A DNA stretch of 64,000 nt, from positions 37,529,058 to 37,593,057 of the forward strand of contig OX411543.1 in NCBI GenBank assembly GCA_948146395.1, in the 5' to 3' direction. The notes beneath the pieces are model-generated. The model saw only the letters and a program-made list of their open reading frames with translations. It did no database searches and was not told where the DNA came from. The position numbers were made by a program, and so were the translations under genes. Below, piece by piece: positions 35,816 through 46,385 of this stretch. The DNA is from Fragum whitleyi (lineage: Eukaryota; Mollusca; Bivalvia; Cardiida; Cardiidae). Each line of letters opens with the position of its first letter. Position 1 is the stretch's first letter.

Positions 35816-36207
35816 TCTGAATAATTATTGTGGTGAAACTTGATTTTGAACGCTTTAATATATTGACCCTTTTCTGAAAGGTGTCAAAATTATGGTAATT
35901 TTTTGCTGTATCATTGACCTTTCAAAATATCAGCTTTTTATGAAATTTAATGCTTCAATAAATTGACCTTTCAACTTGATTTAAAATAGTCATATATCAC
36001 ATGATCCAAAGTGTTTCTCTCTCCCTCTGGTTATCATTTAGTTAATCTCAACTCAAAATTTATCTGGACATAATATTAAGTTTAGATTGATTAAATGAAT
36101 AAGTGTATGTAAATGACTATATAAATGGAAATAGATGTTTAACATGTAGATATGTATTGCTGTGGTATCCACATGTCAATAAGTCATCCCTCCTGGACAA
36201 TTCTTAT

Positions 36208-36501
36208 ACTGTATTTCTCCTAATAAACGCTCCTGGGAGCTATACATAACATGGTCAGGGAGCGTCTATTTAGTATGCTTTTCTGATTTAAAAATCTTTA
36301 AAATTGATGTGTTTTAAGCCCTTTTCCCTTTAATTTGAGGTGAATTTCCTCTAAACAATCATATAAATGAGGCAACTCATCTCAAATTAGAGAAGAAGTT
36401 TCAAAAGATTCCTAAAATTTAGGCATTTGAAGTGGGTTTTTTAAGTAAAAAATCTAGGGGTGCTACTCAATAATTCCACTATTATTAGAGGAAATATGGT
36501 A
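36208..36501. mobile_element. TATTTCTCCTAATAAACGC foldback element
   Basis: Ends tactgtatttctcctaataa and the complement of ttaccatatttcctctaata (right end attagaggaaatatggta). The interior has gctatacataacatggtcag ggagcg. The right half recurs at 55290-55404. Confidence 0.65.
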
Positions 36502-37718
36502 AGCGTAAAGTTTCATGTATGATTTTGTAATGGTTTATCGTGGAAAGTAAATGTCTTCAATTTGTATTTTCAGTAAATTTAATGATTATCATCATGCTCA
36601 AATTGTCATAAATCAATTACTCTGACCCCATCCTTCTTAAAATCTCATAACTTGTGAATTTAAATGTCACCATTAAACTTGACCTTTTGATTTAATCACT
36701 CTTGTCAAACTTACTGATGACTTTTTAATTAACATTTTCACTAAGACCTTTCTTATCCTAGCTAGACCAGAGACACTTAAGGCTTTATATTTATTAGCAA
36801 GTGTATTCATTACCAAAAACTCTTTGAGACAGGAACCCACCTGAGTAATTAAGTATACTTGATGGAGTTGTATTTGATTTTGAAAATAACTATGAAATAG
36901 TGCATTCTGTTTGAAATGTTACAATAATAAAACAATTTATTATAAATTGTATATTGCAAGTAATTGCCCCCCAAGATTCCATGTACAGTAACAAATGATT
37001 CAGTGAAGGAACTTTGTCAGTTCATTTTAAGATTCACAGAGCAGTATTAAAAACAGTCTAATTTTAATTTGAATTTAAGTTTAAGTTTTTCTGGTTTACA
37101 CATAAGTATTTACAGATTAACGGTAGAGTAAATATAGCCAAATTAGGTAAGACACTGAGAGTAAATCATCGACACTATTGAAATGTCATGGTTAATCGGG
37201 CAGACAGCTTGTCTCTACGGGTATTGTACGATTGAAGAACCCTCACAAATTGAACTGTCTAAAATCATTGAACTCCATGTAAATAAATCGGAAGATTGAC
37301 ATGTGTAATTTGTGTTTAAACCCTTTTTGGTGTGTAAGCCTATGTTGACACATTTTGAAGCACTTAAAATTTTACGTAAATTTACGCTGTCTAGAGATTG
37401 CTATCCGAGTAATTTTACTGTAAGATCTATATCTATATGTATAATGGAATGTTTTGCCACAAGATGATGTTCTTTGTAATAAGCATTAAATCTAATATTT
37501 CACTTATAAGAAAAAATTAAATGTCATCTCATTTTTGAAAAACTGCATAGCATACTTTTATAGGTGATAAAAATCAGGAAAACTTGTCAACACTTTTTAC
37601 TTTTATGCATAATAAAATCATTCTCCTACATTTCCATTACAATCTGTTTTATTCTCCAGGAAAAGGCATACAGTGACTTAATGTATATCATATGATAAAA
37701 TAACTAAGACATAGAATT

Positions 37719-37850
37719 ACCCTTCCTTCAGGATGATAAAACAGTGTAAACTGCTTGCAAATTATACCCAGCTTTGTATGCAAGTGCAGGTGCAAAGCAG
37801 GGTGTAATTTGCAATTAGTTTGCCATGTTTTGTAATCCTGAGTGCATGGT
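37719..37850. mobile_element. CCCTGCATTCAGGAT foldback, copy 2
   Basis: cccttccttcaggatgataa at left and ttttgtaatcctgagtgca at right, with inner arms aaactgcttgcaaattatac and gtgtaatttgcaattagttt. Confidence 0.75.
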
Positions 37851-38211
37851 AGAAGTGCCTTTCTTTGTGGCATTGTTGTGAGGGGCAGTTGTGCATCAAA
37901 GAAGCGCATGCAATTATTAATGATTCAAGAAATGGTAGCCTGCATTACCCAGTGACATTTACATATTGTCAGTTCATTCTGCAATTTCTTCATTTCTTAC
38001 CATGTTTTCAGAAGCTATTCTCTCTAGTACCTTATAATGCAGGATTGTTTCAAAAAGCTTACAAGGTACATATGTATATTGAATGCTTTGATAAAACATA
38101 ATTTTTTCTTGTGTTTAACTTTGGGTATTCAATTGAAGTTTTTACAAATGGTATTTATTGGAAATGTTTTGGTTAAATCTTTTACAGACAATGTTTTTTG
38201 TCTATTTTCAG

Positions 38212-38316
38212 ATGGACAGCTGTTTTCAGCGACGGTTGCAGATGTGTATGATACTCTGATAATGGAGAATAAGACAAAGATCAGAACAAGGCAGAAGGAT
38301 TCAACTTTACTGAATG
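38212..38316 (+). CDS. Sema1a: Semaphorin exon e: DGQLFSATVADV
   Basis: A 105-base exon, phase 1 in and phase 1 out; acceptor tgtctattttcag, donor GTAAGT. The split first codon becomes Asp (G|AT), then GQLFSATVADVYDTLIM, a variable loop rich in Lys/Arg, and DSTLLN. D-G-x-L-(Y/F)-S-(G/A)-T-V-A-D is the standard semaphorin blade motif. ENKT is a possible N-glycosylation site. A MITE target TTAA begins at 38325, only three bases beyond the six-base donor consensus. Confidence 0.95.
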
Positions 38317-38324
38317 GTAAGTCA

Positions 38325-38571
38325 TTAACCCTTGTCATGCTGAACCCGAAATATTCCTGTTTTAGCAGGAGCTATAGACAAACATCAGCCTGCACATATG
38401 TGCAGTCTGAGGTTATTCTACACCACCTGTTTCTCACTTTCAAACCAGAATTGTCAATAGATTCAGTTTTTCAAATAAAAATTGACCTACAATTGGTACT
38501 TTCAGTGCTTTTTGCCCTTTGATTTTGATGAAAAATTTTAGTCTAAATTCATTTAGCATGACAAGGGTTAA
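38325..38571. mobile_element. CCCTTGTCATG MITE, copy 7, next to a splice donor
   Basis: TTAA both sides, intact CCCTTGTCATGCTGAA and GCATGACAAGGG ends. The left TTAA starts 8 bases after the last base of exon e, so the insertion left only the minimal donor GTAAGTCA. Confidence 0.9.
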
Positions 38572-38686
38572 TAATCTTATAAACAACACAACAAATTGAT
38601 GGTTTTTTATATGCCACTGTATGTGGATGTTTATAGGCATCATCTTCTCCATCGGTCTGTCTGTCTCGACCATTGAAGATCCAGGG

Positions 38687-38932
38687 GCCTGTTTTTCCAA
38701 ACATCTTAAAATAAATTTTTGCGAAAGTCAAAAATTAAAGTTGCTTCTACATTAGTAACTAAATATCGAATTCTGACATGCATCATCTCATTGGAATTGT
38801 CTTCCAAAGACGATTCCAATGAGATATTGCAAGGCAGAATCTAACAATGAATGAAAACACAAGGTACGATTTGTGGTTTTGACTTCCGATTAATTTTTTC
38901 TAAGTTTAGTAAAAAAGACCCAATTTTACTAA
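38687..38932. mobile_element. Foldback element N, copy 2
   Basis: A 246-base palindrome: left gtttttccaaacatcttaaa and gttgcttctacattagtaac, centre tctcattggaattgtcttcc aaagacgattccaatgaga, right tttagtaaaaaagaccca. Confidence 0.7.
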
Positions 38933-39002
38933 GGCTAGAGGGTCTGGCTTCCCCCCCCTTTCCCTTATCATGTATTACATCAGTATGTATATCCGCACAT
39001 AT

Positions 39003-39080
39003 CAAGGGTTCAGTGCAAGACTGTACTAAGTGTATATACATTGTATATACACTTAGCATAGTCTTGCACTGAATCCTCGA
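39003..39080. repeat. GGGTTCAGTGCAA hairpin repeat, copy 2
   Basis: caagggttcagtgcaagact with a matching tagtcttgcactgaatcctc; loop tatatacattgtatata. Confidence 0.8.
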
Positions 39081-39271
39081 TGTGCAAGTCCACATGTAGG
39101 GAATGCAACTCATCCTACAATTATAAATAGACTGAAGAAGCTGGTGAAAATGGTATTATACTCCTTACAAACAAACATTAAACGTAAAGTCTGCATGTCA
39201 TAATGGACACTTAGCACAGTCTTGTATTGATAGCTAAATTGTCTTCCCGAAAAGCTGCCTAGGACATACAA

Positions 39272-39350
39272 AGAGTTCATGCAAAACTATTGTAAGTGCC
39301 TATATATCTATAGGACACATATAGGCACTCACAATAAGTTTTACACGCTT
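39272..39350. repeat. GGGTTCAGTGCAA hairpin repeat, copy 3
   Basis: agagttcatgcaaaactatt gtaagtgcctatat with its complement; a variant in which gtaagtgcctatat replaces the tatataca loop. Confidence 0.7.
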
Positions 39351-40314
39351 GAAAAAAACAGCTTTTTCAAAGTCCAAAAACCCCAAAGTGATATTTGTTA
39401 GGATACAAAGACTAAGGTACAAAGAGCTTGATGTTATATACACTCATGATCATATAATTATGACAACTTCATTTTGTTGTCATACAATCTTTCAAAAAGC
39501 AAAAAACTTTGACAAAAATAGACGGACAGGATGACAAAACCAAAAAACAACAATTGCTATGTTTTATGTGTCACGTTTCACATTTGGCACTGATCTAAAT
39601 GTCACTTTTATCCTTCACTCAAAAATAAATTCTTCAATAGAGTTTGGCTTGAGGTTTTGTAGGCCACTTGGTTTGAATCCCACTGGCAGCTAGCTTACCA
39701 ATTAACTTCTTTCATCACTTTACAAACCAGGATGTTAAAATGTTAACACAATCCCAAAAGTTGAGTTGACGCATGATCAAGATAAAAGTTGTTTGATGGC
39801 TTTGTGCAAAACAGTTGTAACTGCCTTTACCATGAGTCATTGTGATGGCTTTTTAATCCAGAAGACAAAAGTCGGATTATGCTACAAATGGCAATGGATC
39901 TTTGTTCTTTCATTTGAAAATGATATGTTTTCATTATTATGTACTCTGAAGAAGGCGTATGCCAACATTAAGGTAATTAAAATAATAATATAAAATATAC
40001 GTTTTGTTATTGTTATTTTGAAAAATTTTTCACCAGGAAGCAGAATTGAAAGGGATTCATTAAAGCTGTGTCTTTTAGTCAAAAACTAGATGCAAAAGTA
40101 CAGTATGTTGTTATGGGGATATAGTTTAGACCTTGATCTAGATGCAAAGAATAGAATGCAAAAATTTTATATAATGATATCCTAAGATTCAGTGAGAGGG
40201 TATTTTTGCAGTGAAAATTGATATTAATGTTCCTGATTTAGGAGAAATAGGTCTTGCGTAAAATTAGAAAAAGCATTTTATCATCGTTAGAGTGTAAAAA
40301 TATAGGTCATACTG

Positions 40315-40548
40315 CGTCTTTCTAACAAAATAAAGGACCAGAATATTGAAAAAATGGGGCGAAAAAATTATACATTGGTTTGCATTATTTCACAATGAAA
40401 CGATCTGTTGTGGGTACTCATTTGAATCGTTTGATGAGACGTTTCAAATGAGTACCAACAACATAAAGTTTAATTAAGGACTATTGAAACATTTCCATTT
40501 GAAAACCAAAATACCCACACTTTAGCTCCGTGGTATAAATCCATACTA
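40315..40548. mobile_element. GTGGGTACTCATTTGAAT foldback, copy 2
   Basis: Core hairpin gttgtgggtactcatttgaa tcg and complement at 40407-40463; right end aaaaccaaaatacccacact ttagctccg. Confidence 0.7.
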
Positions 40549-40929
40549 CCTGCCATCTACTTATAGTTCTTGTGGGAAATTCTTGAGCCAGACTGGTTGA
40601 AAAGTCCTTTAAAATAAGGAATTTATTTGTGCCTGTGTGTGACATTTCCAATAATTTGACATGACTTTAGTTGCAAACAATGAATGTTCTCGACAGCCAC
40701 ACAGTGCAGAAAAAAGATTCCGTGTCTGTCTAAAGATACTTTTAGACCTTATCTTAATAGAGTGCAAAGTAAAGACTCTGGACAGGCTGTGCGGATGCAC
40801 AGACTGACGAGAGTCTTTGCTTGTTGCACCTTTGAAATTGTTAGAATTGTCACACACAGATTTATTTATTAGAAAGAAAACTTGAATAGAGGGGGATGAG
40901 GGTTAATGTTTGTATGTCTTGTTTTTCAG

Positions 40930-41018
40930 ATCCAGATTTTGTTAGTTCCTTTGAGATTGATGATAAAATCTACTTCCTGTTTAGAGAAACTGCTGTGGAG
41001 CATATGAATTGTGGAAAG
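40930..41018 (+). CDS. Sema1a: Semaphorin exon f: FVSSF / FRETAVEHMNCGK
   Basis: An 89-base exon, phase 1 in and 0 out; acceptor cttgtttttcag, donor GTAGGT. After the split codon (G|AT, Asp) it reads PDFVSSFEIDDKIYFLF then RETAVEHMNCGK. PxFVSSF and (F/Y)FxFRE-x-A-x-E-x-x-NCGK are family landmarks; the Cys in NCGK pairs in the propeller. The join to exon g is in frame with no residues missing. Confidence 0.96.
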
Positions 41019-42458
41019 GTAGGTAATATATTTGATAAGAAAAGGGGGATATCCACGGAGAGTTAGGCATTTCAATTCAAAATCAGTATCAAGTCGTGTG
41101 ATTGGGTAGATCTAACATTGATACTGATTGGATAGATCAATGTAAAACAATTAAGTAATGGGTATGTACAAAAAAGACTGGAAAAAGTCTATACATTGTG
41201 TTAATACTTTTGATGTATAGCCTAGTGTTACTGACGTTAAATTGCCCAAAAATTTGATTAGACAAAACAATTTAAACTGATATTTAAGAGTAGTTATCAG
41301 TCAAAACTTTTTGTATGGACCTCTAGGTTCTTTCATTGGCACAGTTTGATATATTGTCGACGTTTTTCTAAAACCTTGTAACTACAGCTTCATTGAAGCT
41401 GCAGTTACGAGGTATTAGAATGACATTGACGTTATATTAGCAAATGCGACATGGTAGTTTCTTTTCAAATAGGTAGTTGAAATCTCAAATGAGAGACACA
41501 ATATCCATAAGATAAAACTTTGAAATGATCAGGAATCCGAAATTGTTTTTAAAAAGCATCAATTTGTAAGATTACCTGATAGTCATTTTAATTGTTAGAT
41601 AGCTATTTTAACTTATATCATGATTATTTTGAAATTATTTAAATAGCCAATTTTAATAGCATTGATTATTCAGATTTCCATAATGCTTGATGAATGCAAA
41701 AGACAAAGAGAAGAAAATGAATATTAATATTTTAAAGAAAACTCTTAAAAATCTAATGAAGTTTTTAATTGTACTCTTAATGGGTTCTAGATGTCACTTT
41801 AAAATGCATTAATGATGACAAATTACTTAATTTGGTGTAATTTTCAATTTACATTGCAGAAACAATCATTCACACCTACCTCTAGATATTTTAGGAATTG
41901 TAGTAAATCAAGCAGCAATTATTTTCTAGCGATTAAACTTGACTGAGCACGACAAAAAGAGAGTTTTAGAAATCAGAAAATTGTCCATTTTTCAGGGCTC
42001 ATGTTTGACACTAAAGCCAATGTTTTGAGTCCCAAAAAATCCTATTTTGACCCTCAAAAATTTCCTTCATGGGGTCATTTTGACCCACTGAAGTTCCAGT
42101 TGGGCAACCTATGCAATATAAAAGATTTTATCTATAGGTTAATTTTTTTCCTGGTACTATTACAAAAGATCTATATAAATGAAACAACATTAACAATAAA
42201 GTGTGGCTACACTTTATTGTTTATGTTGTTTCAGTTAAATAGATTACTTTAAAGACTGATCAGTTTTCATATTTTGCTCTTTTTTGACCCCTACAAAACA
42301 AGTTTTGACCCCTGTATATTATGGTCAAAGGGTCAATGACTCTCAAATTTATATAGCTTGCACAAGCCCTAATTGTTATCAAGCTATACAAGTAAATAGG
42401 GAATAAAAGTTTTGAATAAAGTCAGACATTCTAAGTTTTTAATCGATCTTCTTTCCAG
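41019..42458 (+). other. Intron f-g
   Basis: A 1.44 kb intron. Contains the hairpin at 41370-41420 (ccttgtaactacagcttcat and complement) and the foldback at 41992-42371; the rest is AT-rich without features. Confidence 0.75.
41992..42371. mobile_element. AGGGCTCGTGTTTGACC foldback element, copy 2
   Basis: tcagggctcatgtttgacac at left, gcttgcacaagccct at right. Same internal hairpin aaacaacattaacaataaag with complement (42180-42229) as at 7985-8033. Confidence 0.75.
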
Positions 42459-42606
42459 GTAAAATTTTCTAGAGTAGCAAGAGTCTGTAAGAGAGATGGG
42501 GGAATGAGTGGTAATAACGAGGGTGATTTAGAATGGACGTCTTTCTTCAAAACCCGACTGAATTGTTCTATCCCAGGAGACATTCCTTTCTCGTTCAACG
42601 AATTAC
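42459..42606 (+). CDS. Sema1a: Semaphorin exon g: SRVARVCKRD / RLNCSIPGD
   Basis: A 148-base exon, phase 0 in and 1 out; acceptor cgatcttctttccag, donor GTAAGT. It encodes VKFSRVARVCKRDGG, a hydrophilic loop (MSGNNEGDL), EWTSFFKTRLNCSIPGD and IPFSFNEL. SRVARVCK-x-D, WTSF-x-K-x-RLNCS-(I/V)PG and F-x-F-NE(L/I)Q are all diagnostic; the last Gln is completed by exon h. NCS is a possible glycosylation site. Length and order agree with other semaphorins. Confidence 0.97.
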
Positions 42607-42832
42607 GTAAGTATGTCTCTTGCATACAAATGCCAAATTGAAAGCCCAGACAAGAACTATATCTTGTTAAAGTGCCTACTTAAGAAATTTCCTCTAAAAG
42701 CTTTCACCTTAAGTCTATATCTGACTCGCGAGTTAATTCGATAGATGAACGCTGAACTTCTATGAATCTGAAATGCCCAGTAAAAGTAATAGAAAAAGTA
42801 TCTCTTTTCTGTGAATTACATTGTTGAAAGGT

Positions 42833-43057
42833 TTAACCCTTTGCTGTTTAATCCCTGCTTTTTACGTGCCAGTGATTTTATAATTGAGAAAACATTGTGA
42901 AAAAAGAAGAAATTGCATCTGACAAGCAATTTCTTTTTCCACACTATTTTCTACCCTACTGAATGGTTATTTTTCAAATTAAATCCACTTTTAATTTTCG
43001 TCTGCAAAACCATTGAATATGGACGGGTCCAAAATTTTGTAAAACAGGAAAGGGTAA
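42833..43057. mobile_element. CCCTTTCCTGTTT MITE, copy 2
   Basis: TTAAccctttgctgtttaatcc at left, aaaacaggaaagggtaa at right, hairpin gaagaaattgcatctgacaa gc and complement. Confidence 0.85.
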
Positions 43058-43314
43058 GGACTGTTTGTGTTTCGGCAATTTAAAAAAATGTCTTTAAAGT
43101 TATTTATCCATTTTGTGTACAGTCTGTGTATTTAATGTCATGATGAGATAATGTTTATGAGAGATTATTTAGGAAAAAGAGGTAATCACTTGTAACAAGC
43201 AATTCCTCTTTTCCCTCAATATTTTCTACCAAATAAGCTTGTTTCATTTCAAATTGTCTCGTTTCATTTCCATCTGCAACCTCTTTCAATTTAGACTTAT
43301 CGTACATTTTTAAG

Positions 43315-43515
43315 ACGGAGGTACTAATAAGAGGAGGTCATGCCAGTCTAAAATTTTGATTTCTCATTGAAAGACCATGTTGTGGGTACTCACTTAAATC
43401 GTCTCAATGGGACGATTCCAATGAGTACCCACAATATATAGGATTGGTACAAGTATAATTGAATTTACTTTATTTTATACCAAAATACTCCCTCTACCTG
43501 TAGTGCTGAAAGAGT
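43315..43515. mobile_element. GTGGGTACTCATTTGAAT foldback, copy 3
   Basis: Hairpin gttgtgggtactcacttaaa tcgtctcaatgggacgattc caatgagtacccacaat at 43380-43436; right end accaaaatactccctctacc tgtag. Confidence 0.75.
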
Positions 43516-43622
43516 AGGAAAGGGTGAAATGAGCGCATCCAAAGGGTTTTGCATGTATAGTGTTTAAGGTGATTTTTTTCTTGAACAATTAAAAAATTTG
43601 TATTTATACTTTCTACTTATAG

Positions 43623-43989
43623 AATCAACCACTGGTTTCCATCCTGGTAACTACATGCCAACTGGGGACAACAGTAACCGAACCAGAATGTTTTATGGAG
43701 TCTTTAACACCCCAGAAAACAGCATTCATGGGTCGGCAGTCTGTGCATTCACACTAAATGAAATTGAACATAAGTTCAGAGGGACCTTCAAGGAACAAAA
43801 AGAAAACCATTTTAAGTGGCAGGCTGTGAAAGCAGAAGAAATTCCAAATCCTCATCCAGCTACAGTCTGCATGAATGATTCTAAAAACATTTCCACTTCT
43901 ACAAAAGGGTTCATTTCCAAACATTCGTTGTTAGATGAGGCAGTACATACAGCAGGAGGGGAACCAGTATTAGTACAAACACAGGGACG
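43623..43989 (+). CDS. Sema1a: Semaphorin exon h: largest sema-domain exon
   Basis: A 367-base exon, phase 1 in and phase 2 out; acceptor tttctacttatag, donor GTAAGG. It encodes STTGFHPGNYMPTG, RMFYGVFNTPENSIHGSAVC, FKEQKENHFKWQAV, EIPNPHPATVCMND and KGFISKHSLLDEAVHTAGGE, ending LVQTQGR. YGVF-x-(T/S)-P-x-NSI-x-GSAVCAF, FKEQ, P-x-P-x-P-x-x-C and F-(I/V)-x-x-H-x-L-(L/M)-DE are standard. Possible N-glycan sites: NRT, NDS, NIS. The last Arg is completed by the first base of exon i. An uninterrupted ORF would stop at TAA one base after the splice border, which supports splicing here. Confidence 0.97.
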
Positions 43990-44009
43990 GTAAGGTTTCT
44001 TTAATGCTT

Positions 44010-44420
44010 TTCGGTGGTTTATCGAGAAATAACGGTAGATTATCACTTGATCAACACACCGCAAAAGCAGTGAAAGTATCAAAAACTTATACCCTGCTTT
44101 TGTGCATTTCATCCTATCTGACGTCATCTATGCGGGGCGAAATAAGTGACGTCACAATGAACGTTGCATAGCAATCTCGCTCAAAATGACGCGCTTTACG
44201 AAAATATGTCCTAGAAATTTCACATTTTGTCTCATTTTTGCATTAAAGAAATAGAATAATCGTTTGTTTTTCGAGTAAGATCGATTTATATTTCATTTCA
44301 TGAACAACAAAAGCCATATAATCACTCGTGGCTCCGCCACTCGTGAAAATATAGCTTTTGTTGTCCACTCAATGAATATAAATCGATCTTACACTGAAAC
44401 AAACGATTATCCTCTATTTA
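44010..44420. mobile_element. Palindromic element with TGACGTCA sites
   Basis: A palindrome (44252-44420) with arms gataatcgtttgtttttcga... and complement; the centre carries actcgtggctccgccactcg. Left of it, ctgacgtcatc and gtgacgtcac give two cAMP-response-element-like octamers 40 bases apart (44118, 44150). The first 240 bases have higher GC and CpG content than the flanks. Probably a mobile element; the regulatory reading is speculative. Confidence 0.5.
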
Positions 44421-44509
44421 ATTCTATATTACCACTTACTTACAGGAGACCAGCAATTCAACCAACCTTCACTCAGATTTCATCTTTACTATATTACCAT
44501 CCAAGGTTC

Positions 44510-44706
44510 AGGGCTACAAATAAAAGAGGGGGGTGGGGTGGTATTTATGTTTTGAATTTGAATATTCCATTGTTCCTTACTGAAACCCTATTTTGATGGT
44601 ACTCATTTGAAATGTCTCATCGAGATGATTCAAATGAATACTCACAACATAATGTTTCATTGTGAAATAAAGATTCTACATCAGCTTTATCCCCTCTTTT
44701 CTGGAC
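44510..44706. mobile_element. GTGGGTACTCATTTGAAT foldback, copy 4
   Basis: ttttgatggtactcatttga aatgtctcatcgagatgatt caaatgaatactcaca is the hairpin; left part agggctacaaataaaagagg, right part ctttatcccctcttttctgg. Confidence 0.65.
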
Positions 44707-45005
44707 CCCTGCAGGTTCATCGTCAAAGCATTTGGTAACATGTTCACAATCTTAGATTGAAGGGTTTAATCAGACTATAGTGAAATAAGAATATTTTTGG
44801 ATCAGCAAAAAGAACAAAATGTTGGCTCACACTTTAAGAGTTTTTATTTAACAATTAAGCAGAATTCAGCAAGAAAAAGGAAAACATTTTCTCTTTCTTT
44901 TAAACTCTCATTTCCTCCTTTTATTATTCCAAAAATTTAGATATTGTGTTGCTTTGCTTAATATTATTTCAATATTTTGAGCTTTGATTGGTTAAAATAT
45001 TTTAC

Positions 45006-45050
45006 TACCCCCCCCCCACCCCCCCACCCACCCACCCCCCACCCCCATCT
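45006..45050. repeat. C-rich low-complexity tract
   Basis: Runs of C with interspersed A (ccccccccacccccccaccc) over about 45 bases. It makes a spurious proline-rich ORF. Confidence 0.9.
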
Positions 45051-46385
45051 CCTATCTAAAAATACAACTGAACAAATTCCTAGAGTCCACTTAAAGAAGG
45101 TTTTATTAGGTGTTGTGAGACAGATGAAAGAAAATCAATGGTTATTAAATGAAAGTCTCCCATGTGATGGCATCCAAACTTAATTCTTGTCCTTCCCATA
45201 AAAAATGTTTTGTCAAGGAATTTCTAGGAGCTTTTTGTCAGGATTCCATGAAAATGTTTCAACTCTTTCATATGCTTGATAGACAGCCTTTAAAAACAAG
45301 TTGAGCTGTTTCTCAGCAACAAATGGGGGGGGGGGATTTCAATGAAACTTCACACATGTGATCAGTATCAGGCAGAGATTTGCAAGTGACTTTTGACAGA
45401 CTTATGGCCCTTTTATTGAAAAAGGCCTTTCATTATTGACAAGCACTTGTAGGGGGATATCAGTCCACTTTGCAACAGCATAGTTATGTTCAACTTTATG
45501 AACTTTCCATTGAAGACTTTGTTCAGATATGAAATGGAAGAAATTTGTATCAATGAATTTATTCACGAATCTGAAATGGGATGCCAATTTACGAGTGAAA
45601 TTCAAAGTGGGAGTTTTTATGTATACACTGAACATTGAATAAATGTTTTCTGCTAAAAGCATCAAAATAAAATGTGCATGCATGCAGGTCATAAATCACA
45701 AAATCTGTCATGCTGTTAGCGGGGACCTATGAACAAACAAACAGGTAGGGATAATAAAGTTATTGCACAATCCGTATGATGGTAATTTAATGACGTTTGT
45801 GGCACCAGACGTGAGTTCAGTCCTGAATTATTTATCAACCACAGGATTGGAGAATCCTTTACGGTTATAATTGATGCTACAAATTTCTGTTGGAAATCTC
45901 CTTGAAGAACTTTGGCATCATCTAACCTATGGACACTAGTATTTGGACAAAAAGGTTCAACCAAACATTCTACGATGTTTTCAATTCTGTCAGCCTCATT
46001 TGGACACATTTACAAGCTTTATTCCACTCTCCAAGATTTTTACAACAATAATTATCTACCATTTGGTTGTCTGAAATCATAGGGTAATAGAGATAATTCC
46101 TTATCAGGGATAAGTTTAGGTCATAAATTTGGAAGTATCTTTATTGAATGAATTAATTGAATATTTGATAGATATTAAAATGGCAGTGGGGTGTTGTCAA
46201 TTGCAGGATGTTAATTTATTTTAAGTTTTGCTTAACAGACATAATTCAAATTCTCCTGCTTTGAAATTATTTATCCAACTGGTACACATGTCTTTATGAA
46301 GTAATTGGTTAAACTTACTTAACCAACTACCAACAACAATAATTTAGACTTGATCAATTTTAAAAGCAAAATGGCAACTTTTTAG

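Larger units (their letters stand above)
16585..38211 (+). other. Intron d-e (21.6 kb, longest of the window)
   Basis: Holds the hAT-like giant foldback, SINEs, MITEs, a Helentron-like element and the palindrome array. Parts without an identified feature: 17035-17680, 17900-18245, 22500-23110, 24640-25190, 25360-26740, 27365-28730, 30130-30620, 33520-33890, 34420-35430, 35820-36200 and 36510-37715. Bases 28130-28290 resemble 40715-40830 and 56810-56870 (gtgcagtctaactgtggtca / gtgcagtctgactagggtca), a minor unassigned repeat. Confidence 0.7.
38317..40929 (+). other. Intron e-f
   Basis: A 2.6 kb intron with a MITE beside its donor, one N element, two GGGTTCAGTGCAA hairpins, a half hairpin at 39795-39852, a GTGGGTACTC foldback, and a possible tRNA-like SINE remnant at 39640-39700 (ggtttgaatcccac). 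Bases 39860-40310 and 40560-40929 hold nothing else identified. Confidence 0.7.
42607..43622 (+). other. Intron g-h
   Basis: A 1 kb intron, mostly two MITE-like elements (42833-43057, 43315-43515). Bases 43135-43300 hold a relative of the first (gaggtaatcacttgtaacaa gcaattcctc). Confidence 0.75.

Noticed and set aside
38037..38522. 161-codon ORF
   Set aside because: It crosses the real acceptor and donor of semaphorin exon e in the exon's own or a shifted frame and runs into a MITE; the spliced model explains it.
43852..44127. Antisense ORF of 91 codons over exon h
   Set aside because: Shadow of the conserved exon on the other strand.
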